Numbered from the stretch's first letter, positions 1 through 11,578 are shown. The stretch: 64,000 nt of DNA from Gossypium raimondii (GCF_025698545.1 NC_068565.1:682001-746000), one strand, 5' to 3'. Notes: generated by a model not told the origin, from the sequence alone. Numbers and translations are program-made.

Positions 1-935
1 ACTATCTTTGAGATGTTTTTACTTACAATTATGAACTAATTCTCTAGATACTTAGGGAAGATGAATCCTATGATAAATTCTATTATTTGATTTCTATTTT
101 ACGCGATAAATACTTGATTCTTGTTCTCAATTATGTGTGTTTGTCTCGTGTTTTAATATTTTTTGAATATTAATGCATGTTTAATATGCTTAAATCAGAG
201 GAGGAAAAGTCCCTATTCAAGAGTAGATCTAGCATAATTGAGTGGAGTTGTATGCAATTCTAGAAATAGGACGATATAAATCTACTGGATTAGAGTAAAA
301 TCTAATAGGGGAATCCATAGATCGAGTTAATGCGACAATAGGGGTTTTAATTAGAAAGAAATTTCAATTAATCAACCTAGAGTCAATTGCTCTTATTCTC
401 GAAAGAGATATTGACATAATTTAGGGATTTCTACAGATCAAGATACCAAGTGAATAAATCGTTTAATTCAGGTTCATAATAATAAATGAAGTCTAGGTGG
501 ATTCTTTCCTGGGTATTGTTTAGCTTCTTGGTTATTGTTCAGTTATTTTTCTTATTTATTCTCTACTGAGTTCTTTAGTTAATTGATTTAGTAGATTTTA
601 GCTTAAACCAATCACTCTAATTTGTCAGTTAAATAATAGGAAAACGGTAATTATTAGTACTTTTAGTCATCGTGGATATTATATCTCTACTCACTGTAGC
701 TATACTATTTATCGATAGGTGCACTTGCCTTTTTTCGTATTTTTAGTTAGTTTTGTGACTATCAGTCATATTGGGAAGATTAACATGAAGACAATACTTA
801 TCCTTATTCTTATCTCTTGAGAGAGTTTTGGAGCAGTTGCAAGATTAATTTGTAAAGACTTTTATTTGAAAAATATTCTAGATAATTAATAGGATAATTT
901 TAGCTTTTAAATAGGAGTTTAAATCATATCAAAGC
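1..935. other. Intergenic, no gene recognised
   Basis: No long reading frame or recognisable protein is visible on either strand. The sequence is AT-rich with the texture of an old retroelement remnant, but I see no terminal repeats, primer site or coding motif that would let me name it. Confidence 0.5.
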
Positions 936-1300
936 TCTATTGGATGGACTCTTGCATCAGCCTATAAATAGGCTATCTGTGCCCTCACTTAAAGGGTAGT
1001 TTTGGAGTGTCATTGTTGACAGTTTTGTTGTGGTTATTTTGTGACACTCTTTTAGGTATTTTTTTGAAAAGTTTATTGATTGTATTGCGAGGAATTTGGA
1101 TGAGTGATTTGTGACAAATGGGGTTGGTATTGGGGCTTCAATTACTTATTTGTGTAAGGGTAGATTGGGCTTAGGCTGATAGGTGATTTGAATGATTGTT
1201 GAATAAAATCATTTGTTGGGCAAGGCTCTGTAGACATAGGACCGTTGTGTCTGAACTATATTAACAAATATCGTGTGCTAAGTCTCTCATTACTTTTCTC
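936..1300 (+). repeat. Possible LTR remnant
   Basis: A TATA-like box inside CCTATAAATAGGC (about 960-972) is followed by GT-rich sequence and a short segment around 1225-1270 that resembles the 3' end of Ty1/copia LTRs (CTCTGTAGAC then AACTATATTAACAAAT). No matching second LTR or target duplication was found. The call rests on resemblance only. Confidence 0.3.
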
Positions 1301-1439
1301 CTTGTGTTACTTTGTAGTAAACCTTTATGTTCGTTTCTATTCTAACAACTATTGGAACGAAACTGTTTTCCAAGTGCAAACCAAAGGTTTTTTTTCATTA
1401 AAAAATTCCTCTAAAAAGAAACAAAAATTAACATTTTAG

Positions 1440-2535
1440 AAGAACCAATTTGAGAATATTAGAAAAATAAAGGTGGTCCTTGTTAACAGTTATACCTTCC
1501 TCTTTATAGCTAAGTCTCACCTTCATTCCTTTTGTTATTTGTGAGTCGTTTCTTGACATAGGAGTGCAGGGTCTTCTCTTGATTGTTTGAGATGTCCTTA
1601 TTAGTCAAAATCAAGTTTTCAGAACCATGCGTTCAAGGGTAAAGTCAAACAATTTTTTTTGGAGTCGAGTTTGAATTATAAATTTTTGAGTGAGCTAAAA
1701 ATGTAATTTCGTCATAGTCTTAATGTAAACTTTTGCAATTTTAAGGAATTAAACTATCAACTCTTTTTTTGGAGAGGGCATAATTTAACTTTAAATTTTA
1801 GGAGGAGCTGAAATACAATTTTACCATTAAATTAATTTAAAACTTTGTAAATACTCGAGAGATTAGAAGGACATTTTTATTTTTATTTTTTGAGGCCAAG
1901 TCCCCCATCTGCCCCCTCTAGATTCATCCCTGCATGCATTTGTTAGCTAAAGCACTTCTATATGACAAGGCTATGCCCAAGAACTTTGCACTCATTGATT
2001 CCTATGTTTATTTTTAATGCTTATTTTGTAGGTCAAGATAACAAATTTTAAAATAAAGAGTTAATGGCGCCAGACGTCCCCAAACTTCAAAATGTTTTAA
2101 TTACATCCTGAAACATCGATGTTATATCAATCAGGTCATTTTATTTCTGAAACCATTAATTTAACCATTAAATGACATATAAAATCTTATATAACATAAT
2201 TTAAAAATGAAAATTTTAAAAAAGTAAAATGTTGTGGCATAACTTTTAAATTAAAAACTAAAAATAAAGTAAAACCGAAAAAAGGGTGAGTGAACTTCTA
2301 TACAAGTTTTGAAAACCTCAAACCAAATATTTTTACAACACCAGTTTTACGATATTCATTTTCTTTAAAATTTTCATTTTAAATTCGTTACATAAAATCT
2401 GACATCTCATTTAACAATTAACCTAACAATTTTAGCAGAGGAAGGACCTTATTGATAAAACACCAATAGTTTAAGGATAAAATTAGAATGTTTTAAAGTT
2501 TATAAAAATAAATGAATATGGCACATGCACAAAAT
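1440..2535. repeat. Direct repeat unit 1 (pair at 3424-4415)
   Basis: Positions 1443-1850 match 3424-3810 with few differences, and 1965-2535 match 3815-4415. The pair is a direct duplication about 1.9 kb apart, separated by an LTR end and a SINE-like sequence. Unit 1 carries about 130-150 bp (1830-1960) that unit 2 lacks. The short frames in it are not convincing genes. Confidence 0.75.
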
Positions 2536-2547
2536 TTTCACTTTTTT

Positions 2548-2757
2548 CCAACTTTCCATTTTGTTATGATTTGACCCCGAAGTGTTCCCAATCTATTTTG
2601 AGGACCTCGTTGACTCGTTTTAAGGTCCGTATATGTATATTAGTTACGAATGATATGTGATTGCTTATTTAATGTTATGAAATGTTAAATGTTTGAAATG
2701 TTATCGTAATACTCAGTAACCCCAATCTAGTGACGGAGATGGGTTAAGGGTGTTACA
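2548..2757 (+). repeat. 3' end of a gypsy-type LTR
   Basis: The segment ends in GGGTGTTACA at 2757, preceded by AGTGACGGAGATGGG, the same kind of 3' end as the complete solo LTR at 5943-8182. The 5' part is missing, so this is a truncated LTR lying between the two direct repeat units. Confidence 0.55.
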
Positions 2758-3116
2758 GATTTTGATTCGAGAGGCAAAAAATAATTTTCAACAACGGAAT
2801 AAAATTATGATGTAAAAAGGAGAAAAGAAAAGAAAGAGGGATTAAATAGAAAGATGGAAGCAAAATTGTAAGGGGATTTGAAAAGGGCAAATCGAGATTC
2901 TAATTGGAATGAAAGAAATAAATCAAAATCCTAATGTAATTAGCAAAGGGGACTAAATAGCATGAGAGAGGTGTGGTTTGAATGTAGGACCTTTAAGGAA
3001 TATATAAACTACTTAACCATCAAGCCTAAGGCTTATTTCTTAGTGATTTATTACAACTAACCCCCTAAATTTTTACATACTTTTTCAATCATATCGTAAA
3101 TATGAAAATAATAAGT

Positions 3117-3215
3117 ATTGGGTGCAGTGGTAACACACGTTGTACTTCCAATGAGAGAGAGCGAATTTGAACCTTTGAAACAACATTATTAAAAAGGGCA
3201 GTCATGAACTCCAAA
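3117..3215 (+). repeat. tRNA-like SINE fragment, family 2
   Basis: A box A-like stretch (GTGCAGTGGTAACACAC) is followed about 35 bp later by a box B-like stretch (GCGAATTTGAACC) and an AT-rich tail. A diverged copy with the same order is at 18109-18225. A tRNA-derived SINE is the simplest reading; no target duplication was defined. Confidence 0.35.
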
Positions 3216-3423
3216 TATGAATAGGTTTCTAAGGATAGAGTCGTCAATCACTTGCACCCCAAATATGAACGACTTTCTAAGGATAGAGTCATTAATCATT
3301 TGCGCTTGGTTGCACGGATGCCGCAATTGTTTCTATTATAATAATTGAAACGTGTAACTGACTTAAAAGTGTTATATTTACCCAAAAAAAGGTATTGATT
3401 AATTTTGTAAATGTTTGTAGTAT

Positions 3424-4415
3424 AATCATTTTGAGAAAATTAGAAAAATAAAGGTTGTCGTTGTTAACAGTTATACCTTCCTCTTTATAGCTAAGTCTCA
3501 CCTTCATTCCTTTTGTTATTTGTGAGTCGTTTTTCGACATAGGAGTGCATGGTCTTCTCTTGATTGTTTGAGATGTCCTTATTAGTCAAAATCAAGTTTT
3601 TAGGACCATGAATTCAAGGGTTTAGTCAGACAATTGTTTTTGGAGGATTCGAATTTGAATTATAAATTTTTGAGTGAGCTAAAAATGTAATTTCATCATA
3701 GTATTAATGTAAAATTTTACAATTTTAAGGAATTAAACTATAAACCTTTTGTTTTTGGAGAGGGAATAATTTACTTTTAAATTTTAGGAGGAGCCGAAAT
3801 ACAATTTTTATACGACAAGGCTATGCCCAAACACTTTGCACTCATTGATTCAGATGTTTATTTTTATTGCTTAGTTTGTTGGTCAAGATAAAAATTTTAA
3901 AATAAAGAGTTAATGGCGCCAGACGTCCCCAAACTATGACCCTTATTTTAAATTGGTCCCCATACTTCAAAATATTTTAATTGCATCCTGAAAACTATCG
4001 ATGTTATATCAATCAGGTCATTCTATTTCTAAAACCATTAATTTAACCATTAAATGACACATAAAATCTTATATAACATAATTTAAATATGAAAATTTTA
4101 AAGAAAATATAATGTCATGGCATAACTTTTAAATTAAGAACTAAAATAAAGTAAAATCGAAAAAAGTAAGTGAATGTTAGCTTCTATACAAGTTTTGAAA
4201 ACCTCAAACCAAAGATTTTTACAACACCCATTTTATAATATTCAGTTTTCTTTAAATTTTTTTAAAATTATGTCACATAAAATCGACATATCATTTAACA
4301 ATTAACTTAACAATTTTAGTAGCGAAGGACCTTATTGATATAAAACCAATAGTTTAAGGATAAAATTAGAATATTTTAAAGTTTATAAAATAAATGAATA
4401 TGGCACATGCACAAA
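3424..4415. repeat. Direct repeat unit 2 (pair at 1440-2535)
   Basis: Second copy of the duplication described for 1440-2535, sharing GCGCCAGACGTCCCCAAAC and its flanks. It lacks the segment corresponding to 1830-1960 and has an extra stretch near 3940-3960. Confidence 0.75.
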
Positions 4416-4821
4416 AATTTTTTCCCTTGAATCCTTAAATATTTTTCTTATAATAAAATAATAATAATAGAACGGTTTAATAATTTATTTTTACTCTCTG
4501 TTTTTCTGAGGTTTCAGTTTCTTATCATAGGGTTAATATACTGTTTGGTACATGAGTTTAGTTTTATTGTTCAATTTAGTACCTACAGTTTTTTTGTCTC
4601 TTAATTTTTAAGAAAGAGCAATCACATGTAGTTTCTAACGCCTTTTCAATTAGACTTCCAATTTGTTGTTGTTTTGGCGTTGAGAAAAATTGGTAGCCTT
4701 TATAAATATAGACATCCATACATTGCATAATGTTTTTTTTTTTTTGTTCAATTACATGGCATAAGGTTGCTCGTTGCGATTAGTTTACATGTATATGGAA
4801 ATTTGTTGCATCATTCCCTCA

Positions 4822-5499
4822 CTAATTCTTCTCATTTTCTGTGTTACCATTGCTTTTATCATATTGAACGGCTTTAGTCATCTCTTTCAGGTCTACTAAT
4901 CCATCCTTTCCCATTTTCCTCGACAAGCCACCGACAATTTCAGTATCAATTTCTACTTCCGATTCTGGGGAAGCTGCAACCTCATCAACTAAGGTAGAAG
5001 TTGCCCCATCCACACTATCGGAATCATCTCCCACAGAGCTTTTAAACTTTTCAACCAGTTTAGCCACCCCCGACTGAAAGTTAGGGTCTGTTATTATTTT
5101 TTTCAACTGTTCCCCTTGTACTTTGCCATCTTGCAATGCAATAATAAAGCCGGACATAACTGAAGGCGAAAATACCCTCATGGTTTCTGGGGATGCTGCA
5201 AGCTCATCAGCTAAGGCAAAAGTTATCCCATCCACACTCTCGGAATCATCTGCAACAGAGCTTTTAAACTTCTCAACAAGTTTCGACTTAAAGGTAGGGT
5301 CTTCTATTATTTTGTTGAAATGCTCCCCAATGTCGGACATAACGAGTTTTGGGGATGCCGCCTCATCCTCGTTTTGTCCTACCACAAATTGGATTGCTTC
5401 GAGTTCTGGGGATGTCGCCTCATCCTCGTTTTGTCCTACCACAAATTGGATTGAGAGCAACAAAGCCAATGAGAATACAACGAAAGAAACCTTCACCAT
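4822..5499 (-). CDS. Small secreted repeat protein, copy A (intact)
   Basis: I do not recognise this 225-residue protein as a named family. It begins with a clear signal peptide (MVKVSFVVF, then a Leu/Ile/Val-rich core, about residues 1-22), so entry into the secretory pathway is likely. The mature part is acidic and carries two repeats of roughly 55-65 residues, each with a DPxF segment, a KF-KSSV-DDS-SVDG segment and an AASPE end (about residues 55-108 and 115-180). The tail is basic and hydrophilic (SRKMGKDGLVDLKEM, ending in NEKN). No cysteine pattern or enzyme motif is visible. A 57-bp in-frame tandem duplication lies just after the signal peptide (5346-5457). The gene is one exon. Copies B, C and D at 9.9, 19.1 and 19.7 kb are paralogues; this is the only full-length intact one. 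Function is unknown. Confidence 0.75.
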   Translation of the reverse strand: MVKVSFVVFSLALLLSIQFVVGQNEDEATSPELEAIQFVVGQNEDEAASPKLVMSDIGEHFNKIIEDPTFKSKLVEKFKSSVADDSESVDGITFALADELAASPETMRVFSPSVMSGFIIALQDGKVQGEQLKKIITDPNFQSGVAKLVEKFKSSVGDDSDSVDGATSTLVDEVAASPESEVEIDTEIVGGLSRKMGKDGLVDLKEMTKAVQYDKSNGNTENEKN

Positions 5500-5660
5500 A
5501 TTTTTTTACAAAAAAAAAAAAGAAAAGGATAAGCAAAAAAAGTAAGATATATTTTTATCAACTCATAGGGATGGAAACGAGACCAATTTTAAAGAGTTTA
5601 AAATGAGATAGTTTTGCCGAATTTAGGGGCCATTGACTGGTTCGGTGCTTAATAGCCATA
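5500..5660 (-). promoter_or_regulatory. Conserved upstream block of copy A
   Basis: About 130 bp upstream of the copy A start is closely conserved at 10375-10530 (copy B) and 20240-20375 (copy D). It includes a TATA-like GATAAAAATATATC (complement of about 5547-5560) some 50-60 bp before the ATG, a TTTAAACTCTTTAAAATT stretch and GGCTATTAAGCACC further up. It could be a promoter plus leader, or simply duplicated sequence. Confidence 0.5.
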
Positions 5661-5942
5661 CACTACTAAAATACATGTAACTTCTCTCCATATTTTAAAA
5701 GCTATGTTTGTCACTATTATTATTGGTTTTAATTTAACCTATCAGGCGGGTTTAAATTTTCGTTGTGTCCCAACTCGAACCCAACCCATGCTCACCTTTA
5801 GCCATGTGATAACTTTTCTATAATCCTTTTACGCTATTTGGTGAACACTTTAACCTGCAATGATTTTCAGAATTCCATTTAAAAGGACAATTTTAAAGAG
5901 ATCTTTCAAAAGCTTCAAAAATTTCTTTCACATTAAACATAT

Positions 5943-8182
5943 TGTAACAGTCGATTTTCAGTGATGTCGAAAATAGTGGTTCGAGGCTACCAAATCCGGC
6001 AAGTAAGTTCGTAAATATTATTTAATATTTATGGGTCAAATATGATTTTAGAAAGATTTTTTTTAATTAGTAATTAGTGTTTTATGAAGATTTATTCGGT
6101 TAAGTGGTTTTAGAAAATGAGGTGTTCTATAAACTAAGCCATAAATATTTTTATAAATATTTACGGAGTGTCATTAAGGTAGTATTAAAGTTTCATTAAG
6201 AAATTTTAACGTTTTGATAGTTAATTAATTAAAAGGGACTAAATTGCATAAAGGGTGAAAGTTAAATTATAGATTAAGTAAAATTAAAGGGATCAAAGAA
6301 GCAATTATGCTATTGCTTAAAGTTGAGGCTGCATAAGTAGATATTTATTTAAAATCTAAAGTTAAAATATATTATAATGTTATAATAATATTACTTAAAA
6401 GTTAAGTATATATTATATATTATATTATATTATATTATATTATATTATATTATATTATATAATAAAAGAACAAACAAATAGAAAAGAAGGAAAGAAACAG
6501 AGAAGCAACACGAAAACAGGGAAGAAAGGAAAGAAAAGAAAAGGGAAGGAAAGAAAGAAAGAAAATTTGGGATTTTAAAGTTCAAAGTTTGATTGGTAAG
6601 TCAATTTAGTCCATTTTCTTGTAATTTTGAGTTTTAGAATCTTAGAACAAAATATTACTTGATTTAAGTTGAAATTTTGAAAGTTAGTAAATTTTTAGAA
6701 GTTGTTCATGTTGAATAAATTGAAGAATTAGGGATTAAATTGATAAAATTTCCAGTTAGGAGTTAGTAAAGGATTGATTTGTAAAATAAAACATAAGTTT
6801 TGAATTAATAGGGACTAAATTGAGAGAATTTCAAAATTAAGGATTTATGGTGAAATTAGTGAGTTAAATTAGTTTAAAGTGGGAATTGAATGAAAATATG
6901 AAATTAGTTTTGAGAATAAAAGTTAGTCTCGATTCAGGGACTAAATTGGAATTTAGGAAAATATTGAGTAAAAATTGAAATATTTAATGTGAGATTGAAT
7001 GGTGTTGTATTGATGATTTTTAATTTTTTAATTCCGTAGCTAGCGTCGTACCAAAACTCTCGACTAAAAAGGGAAAAATATAATCGACGAGGAATAGCTC
7101 GGAATTCCTGGTTTGTATTTCTATAATCCGAATCTAATTATTAATTGTTGTATTTTAATTAAATGTTATGGTAAGTGATTGAGGTGAGAATTATTGTGTT
7201 TTACAATTGAAATGGATTATTTTGGTATGTGATGAAATTATATTGATTGAATTGAATTGGAATATATATATTATAAATATATTTGTGTAAATGTGAAATT
7301 GTGCAAATATGATAATTGAATTATTTTTTATATGTATAAAATTCAGTTTTAATGCCCAAGTAGACAGAATTTAGAACTACTAGGATATTAGTGGCATGCC
7401 ATTAAGGAACTTAGCGCGCTCTCTGATTACTAGCACGTTAGTGCTCTCCGTTTAGCACATTTTTGCTCTCTGTATAGCACTTTAGTGCTCTCTGTTCATT
7501 AGTGCATAATAATGCACCTCTATATTTGTTCCATATATCCGGTGTGTTCTATAAAATCTACTCTGGGCTGAGAATATGAGATAGTAAACTGAAAATAGAA
7601 TGTGAAATATGTTGTAAATACATGGAATACACGAGTTATATATTCATAAATTGAATGTGGAATGGATAGTGCCATTGTTTAAATGATACTTGAATAAATT
7701 ATGGAAAGGTATTATATATAGCAAGTGATGAAAATTGAGTATTGTGTGATTTTAAATGTTCAATTGTTCTTAACATTTTATTATCCATATTTTATTGTTT
7801 TATTTTTTAAAAAAAATTCAAATTATAGAAATACCACTGAGTTTTTACTCAGCGTACGGTTTTATTTTCCGTGCGCAGGTTAAGTACATAAGTTTGATCG
7901 TTGATTCAACATCCAACAATGATCCCGAACTCAAATATAGTGATGTTTATTTCTTTGTGTCGGCATGTACCTAGAGTGTCTAAATAATAGTTATTTTGTG
8001 GTTTGATTGTAAATGAAGTTATAAGATTAATTTTGAAGAGTTTATAATTTGGATTAAAATGATGCTTTAATGACTTGTTTCAATGATATAAAATGTTTGA
8101 GATTTTTGTCTACTTGATCTATAAACTCCGTTAATGCTCCATAACCCAGTACCGGCGAGGGATACGGGGTGGGGGTGTTACA
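5943..8182 (+). mobile_element. Solo LTR of a Ty3/gypsy retrotransposon
   Basis: The element starts TGTAACAGTCG and ends GGGGTGTTACA, so it has 5'-TG...CA-3' ends, and is flanked on both sides by CATAT (5938-5942 and 8183-8187), a perfect 5-bp target duplication. There is no internal coding region, so it is a 2240-bp solo LTR left by recombination between two LTRs. Inside are a TATTA-type microsatellite (6405-6463) and short degenerate repeats of a TTAGTGCTCTC motif (7430-7515). The family looks like the abundant gypsy elements of cotton; that name is inferred. Confidence 0.9.
6405..6463. repeat. AT-rich pentamer microsatellite
   Basis: About eight to ten near-perfect units of a TATAT/TATTA pentamer inside the solo LTR, a common site of length variation. 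Confidence 0.85.
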
Positions 8183-8652
8183 CATATTGCAAAGAACGCA
8201 AAAAGACTATCCGGTACAAAATGACGGATTCCAAGATTGAAGTTAGAGGACTCGCCGCGTGTAACTATAGGTGTGGTTGTCCTTCGTCGTGCCCCAGCGG
8301 CATGACTTTCATGTTTTTGCCCTATTATTTTCTTTGATTTATGTTAGGGTAAACTATAAATTAGTCACCCAACTTCGATTCTTGGTTCAATTTGGTACTT
8401 AAATTTGACTTTTTGGTCCAAATTAGTACTTATAGTAAATCACCTATTTGAATAAATTTGAACTTGGCTTGGTATCAAATGAAATATTGAGGTCAAGTTC
8501 ATGTACCTAATTGGACAAAATGTTTTTTGACTAAAGCATTTACTTTTTAACGATTTTAGCGCGATATCTTGCATAGTAATCTACATGTACTTAATATTGA
8601 CATAACGATATTTATCTTATATGTTATGTCAACAAATAATTTATAATTATTG
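8183..8652. other. Intergenic, dispersed repeat
   Basis: No gene seen. Part of it (about 8524-8645) resembles 18470-18600, so it belongs to a dispersed repeat of unknown type. Confidence 0.4.
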
Positions 8653-9790
8653 TCGAAACTATTTTTATTTTGAAAAATGGGGTCGACTTTTAAAACGAAA
8701 ATGGAGTCGCCACCAATTTTTTTTCGAGGTGTGATCAGGTCACCTTGAGATTAATCATTTTAATAAAACATTTTGATTTATTAAAATAATGATTTTGGTC
8801 TACAAAATTCGAGAAAACGGGTTCGGGAGTCGGTTACGCACGCGCCCTCTTAATGCCCAAAAATTGGTACCTAATTGATTAATTAACGTCCTAATGTTGA
8901 AAATTTGAAAAGATTTTAAAATACGATCCTCTTTAAAAACCTGAATAAATCGAATTTGATGTTAAGACTTCCTTGTCCCGAAGTAATAAGATGTCACATC
9001 CAGTGAGTTAGGATACGACATTTTAACTCTCGAAACTAAGCATGTCTCATGCATGAAAGTTTAAAAAGGAAATTCGGTTATTTGGATCAAAAAAATTGAA
9101 ACCCAGTAAGTTAGTGCACGATTTTCTCAAAGCTCTAAAGTACTGAATATTGCTTTTTTTTTAAAAGTTTTCTTTTTTAAAATTGGGAAAATTGACGCAA
9201 TATTAAAACGATGCGTAAAAATTTTGATAAAAAACGGCAATATGAAAATACAAATAAATAATTTATAAAACACAAAATGACAATTATTTAAATACTAGCA
9301 TCAATAATCAAAGGCTAATGAATTTAAAACAAAGAGTATAAAAAATATAAGGCAAAATAAAATGTAAATAAATTTAAAAATAATGAATATGAAAATGAAT
9401 AATAAGAGAAAAGAAATTTGAAATCAACAATATACAAATTAATAAATAAATTATATATAAAAAAGTAGGTAATATATGTATAAGTTTGGAATAAATAATA
9501 TATAAAAATGAAAATAGGCAATATATAAAGTAATAATATATATAAATGAGTTTAAACATAAATATTGTGTAATAAGGAATTTAGAACAAATTATACACAA
9601 AATATCTTAAAATAAATGGTATATAAAATAGATAGTATAAAAAAATTGCAATTGATAATATATGGGAAAAAATTTTAAAGCAAATAATCAAATAATTTAA
9701 AATGGATGGTTTATAACACGAGTTTTTAAAAAATAAACAACATGTGTGACATAATATTAAAAATAAATAAAGTATATAATTTAACTTAAA
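8653..9790 (+). repeat. Gypsy-type LTR fragment
   Basis: From TGTCGAAACTATTTTT onward this matches the start of the long LTR-like block at 11858 (GGGGTCGACTTTTA, GAGTCGCCACCAAT, CGGTTACGCACG). The similarity fades into A-rich sequence after about 9250 and the fragment abuts the 3' side of copy B of the secreted family. It is truncated, with no gene. The short frames at 9324-9559 are AT-rich noise. Confidence 0.6.
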
Positions 9791-9880
9791 TATTTTTATT
9801 ATAATAAAATAGCAATAATAGAATGGTTTAATAACTTATTTTTTTCTCTCTTTTTTGAGGTTTCTAAATTTAACCGTTTC

Positions 9881-10372
9881 TTATTTTGGGGAAGCTGCAA
9901 CCTCATCAGCTAAGGCAGAAGTTGCCCCATCCACACTCCCGGAATCATCTCCCACAGAGCTTTTAAACCTTTCAGCGAGTTTAGCCACCCCCGACTGAAA
10001 CTTAGGGTCTGTTACTATTTTTTTCAATTGTTCCCCTTCTACTCCGCCTTCATGCAATGCAGCAATAAAGCCGGACATAACTGAAGCCGTAACTTCCCTC
10101 ATCGATTCTGGGGATGCTGCAACCTCATCAGCTAAGGCAGAAGTTGGCCCGTCCACTATCCCGGAATCATCTCCACCAGAGCTTTTAAACATTTCATCGA
10201 GTTTACCCATCCTCGACTTAAAGGTAGGGTCTGCTAATATTTTGTTGAATTGCTCGCCAAAGTCGGACATAACAAGTTCTGGGGATGCCGCCTCATCCTC
10301 CTTTTTTCCTACTACAAATTGGATTGAGAGCATCAAAGCCAATGAGAATACAACGAAAGAAACCTTCGCCAT
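9881..10372 (-). CDS. Small secreted repeat protein, copy B (C-terminally shortened)
   Basis: A 163-residue paralogue of copy A with the same signal peptide pattern (MAKVSFVVFSLALML...) and two repeats with the DPxF, KSS-DDSG-VDG and AASPE segments. It lacks the duplicated post-signal segment of copy A. The frame stops just after the second AASPK, where copy A continues for about 45 residues through its basic tail; a TAA stands at the position of a Ser or Glu codon. The product may still be secreted, but the loss of the tail suggests decay or divergence. The start is chosen because the conserved upstream block ends just before it. The function is unknown. Confidence 0.65.
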   Translation of the reverse strand: MAKVSFVVFSLALMLSIQFVVGKKEDEAASPELVMSDFGEQFNKILADPTFKSRMGKLDEMFKSSGGDDSGIVDGPTSALADEVAASPESMREVTASVMSGFIAALHEGGVEGEQLKKIVTDPKFQSGVAKLAERFKSSVGDDSGSVDGATSALADEVAASPK

Positions 10373-10374
10373 GT

Positions 10375-10530
10375 TTTTTTTGTTTTTTTTTTAAATGTTA
10401 AGAAAAAAAAGTAAGATATATTTTTATCGATGGAACTGAGACAAATTTTAAAGAGTTTAAAATGAGATTTTTTTGGCCAAATATAGGGGCCGTTGAATGG
10501 TCTGGTGCTTAATAGCCATACACCATTAAC
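10375..10530 (-). promoter_or_regulatory. Conserved upstream block of copy B
   Basis: Same block as upstream of copies A and D, with the TATA-like GATAAAAATATATC at about 10414-10427 on the complement and the TTTAAACTCTTTAAAATT stretch. Confidence 0.45.
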
Positions 10531-10751
10531 AGCCAAAGTATGTAATTTTTCTTGAGTTTGACTCTTTTCTCTTTCTTCCCCCTTTTATTGTTTCCCGAAA
10601 TAGGGTTTATTTTAATCAAGTTTCAATGTTCTTCAGATGGGAAGACATGGGCCTTCAAGATTAGGGATTAAAACTTAAAAGGATGAAGACAAATAGGGTA
10701 AATGGGTAATCAGTGTTTTGTGTATATTTCCATTCAATACAACTTTAATCA

Positions 10752-10971
10752 TGGGCGAAGTCAGAACAATTTTTTAGGGGCGAATGAAATTTTAACTTTT
10801 TATAGTTTATATCTTTATAATTTTTAATAGATCAAATCGAATTTTTATAATTTTAGTAGGGGCCAAAGTTGTAATTTTACCTTTACTAATTTTAAATTTT
10901 AAATTGCCCAAATAATAATTTTTCATTTTAGGGGGGCCGGGGCCCCTGCTAGCCCCCTAGCTACGCCTCTG
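10752..10971. mobile_element. Mutator-like MITE, 220 bp
   Basis: ACTTTAATCA occurs at both edges (10742-10751 and 10972-10981), a 9-10 bp target duplication of the Mutator type. The ends are loosely inverted (GGGCGAAG against GGCGTAG on the complement) and the right part carries the GGGGCCCCTGCTAGCCCCC block also seen in fragments near 30430-30480 and 34641-34690. The paralogous site at 20690-20715 has no insertion. Confidence 0.8.
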
Positions 10972-11578
10972 ACTTTAATCACCGTTTAAAAGTCTAATTT
11001 TGACAATTCATAAATGAGTCTTACATATTTAAACATCGATAATTAATGCATTGAGAAGCGATGGATGAAAAAGTATCGATAGACATTGAAAAAATTAATA
11101 ATGCATTAAAATGATAAATATGGATTATACTTAATGTTAAATTAGCATTTATTTTAATTATCCTAAATTCAAGGTAAAAGATATGATTTAATGCTTTTCT
11201 TAATTAGTGTATCAAATTCGGCAATGATTTTTCTAAAAAATATTGGCCAACAAACTTTATGAAAATTAAATCTTACAAATTTTAGAAAGAAAATTTTAGC
11301 TTTAAATAAAATCGTGGTTAATGCCACTCTTTACAATATTGAAATTTTTTTTATTAAACCTAAGCTTAGAACATTAAGCGAACATCAGTCCTAATGTGTA
11401 TTATCATCCGTCACCAGTGACTGTCTAATTTCATATTCAAGCGTACCTCTCACATATTATAGTGGATCTTCCAGAATAATCAATCGTTCAATTACATCTT
11501 CATCTGTCTTAGTTATGCAGTCAGTAACTTTATTGACGTTCCATTGAATGTATATCAATTTTTAATAATAATATATAA

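Larger units (their letters stand above)
9850..11560. repeat. Segmental duplication, copy 1 (pair at 19780-21190)
   Basis: Copy B and its upstream sequence match the copy D region: the gene, the upstream block, the GTTTCCCG/A-GGGTTTATTTTAATC stretch and sequence up to the CCAGAATAATCAATCGTTC segment. Copy 1 has two insertions relative to copy 2: a MITE at 10752-10971 and about 95 bp near 11045-11140. Confidence 0.8.

Noticed and set aside
5123-5606. Plus-strand frames of 140 and 85 codons
   Set aside because: Shadows of the secreted protein copy A on the other strand; they follow its codon periodicity and have no motif of their own.
9324-9559. Two overlapping minus-strand frames rich in Tyr, Phe and Ile
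   Set aside because: Products of an AT-rich stretch in the LTR fragment; no codon bias or motif.
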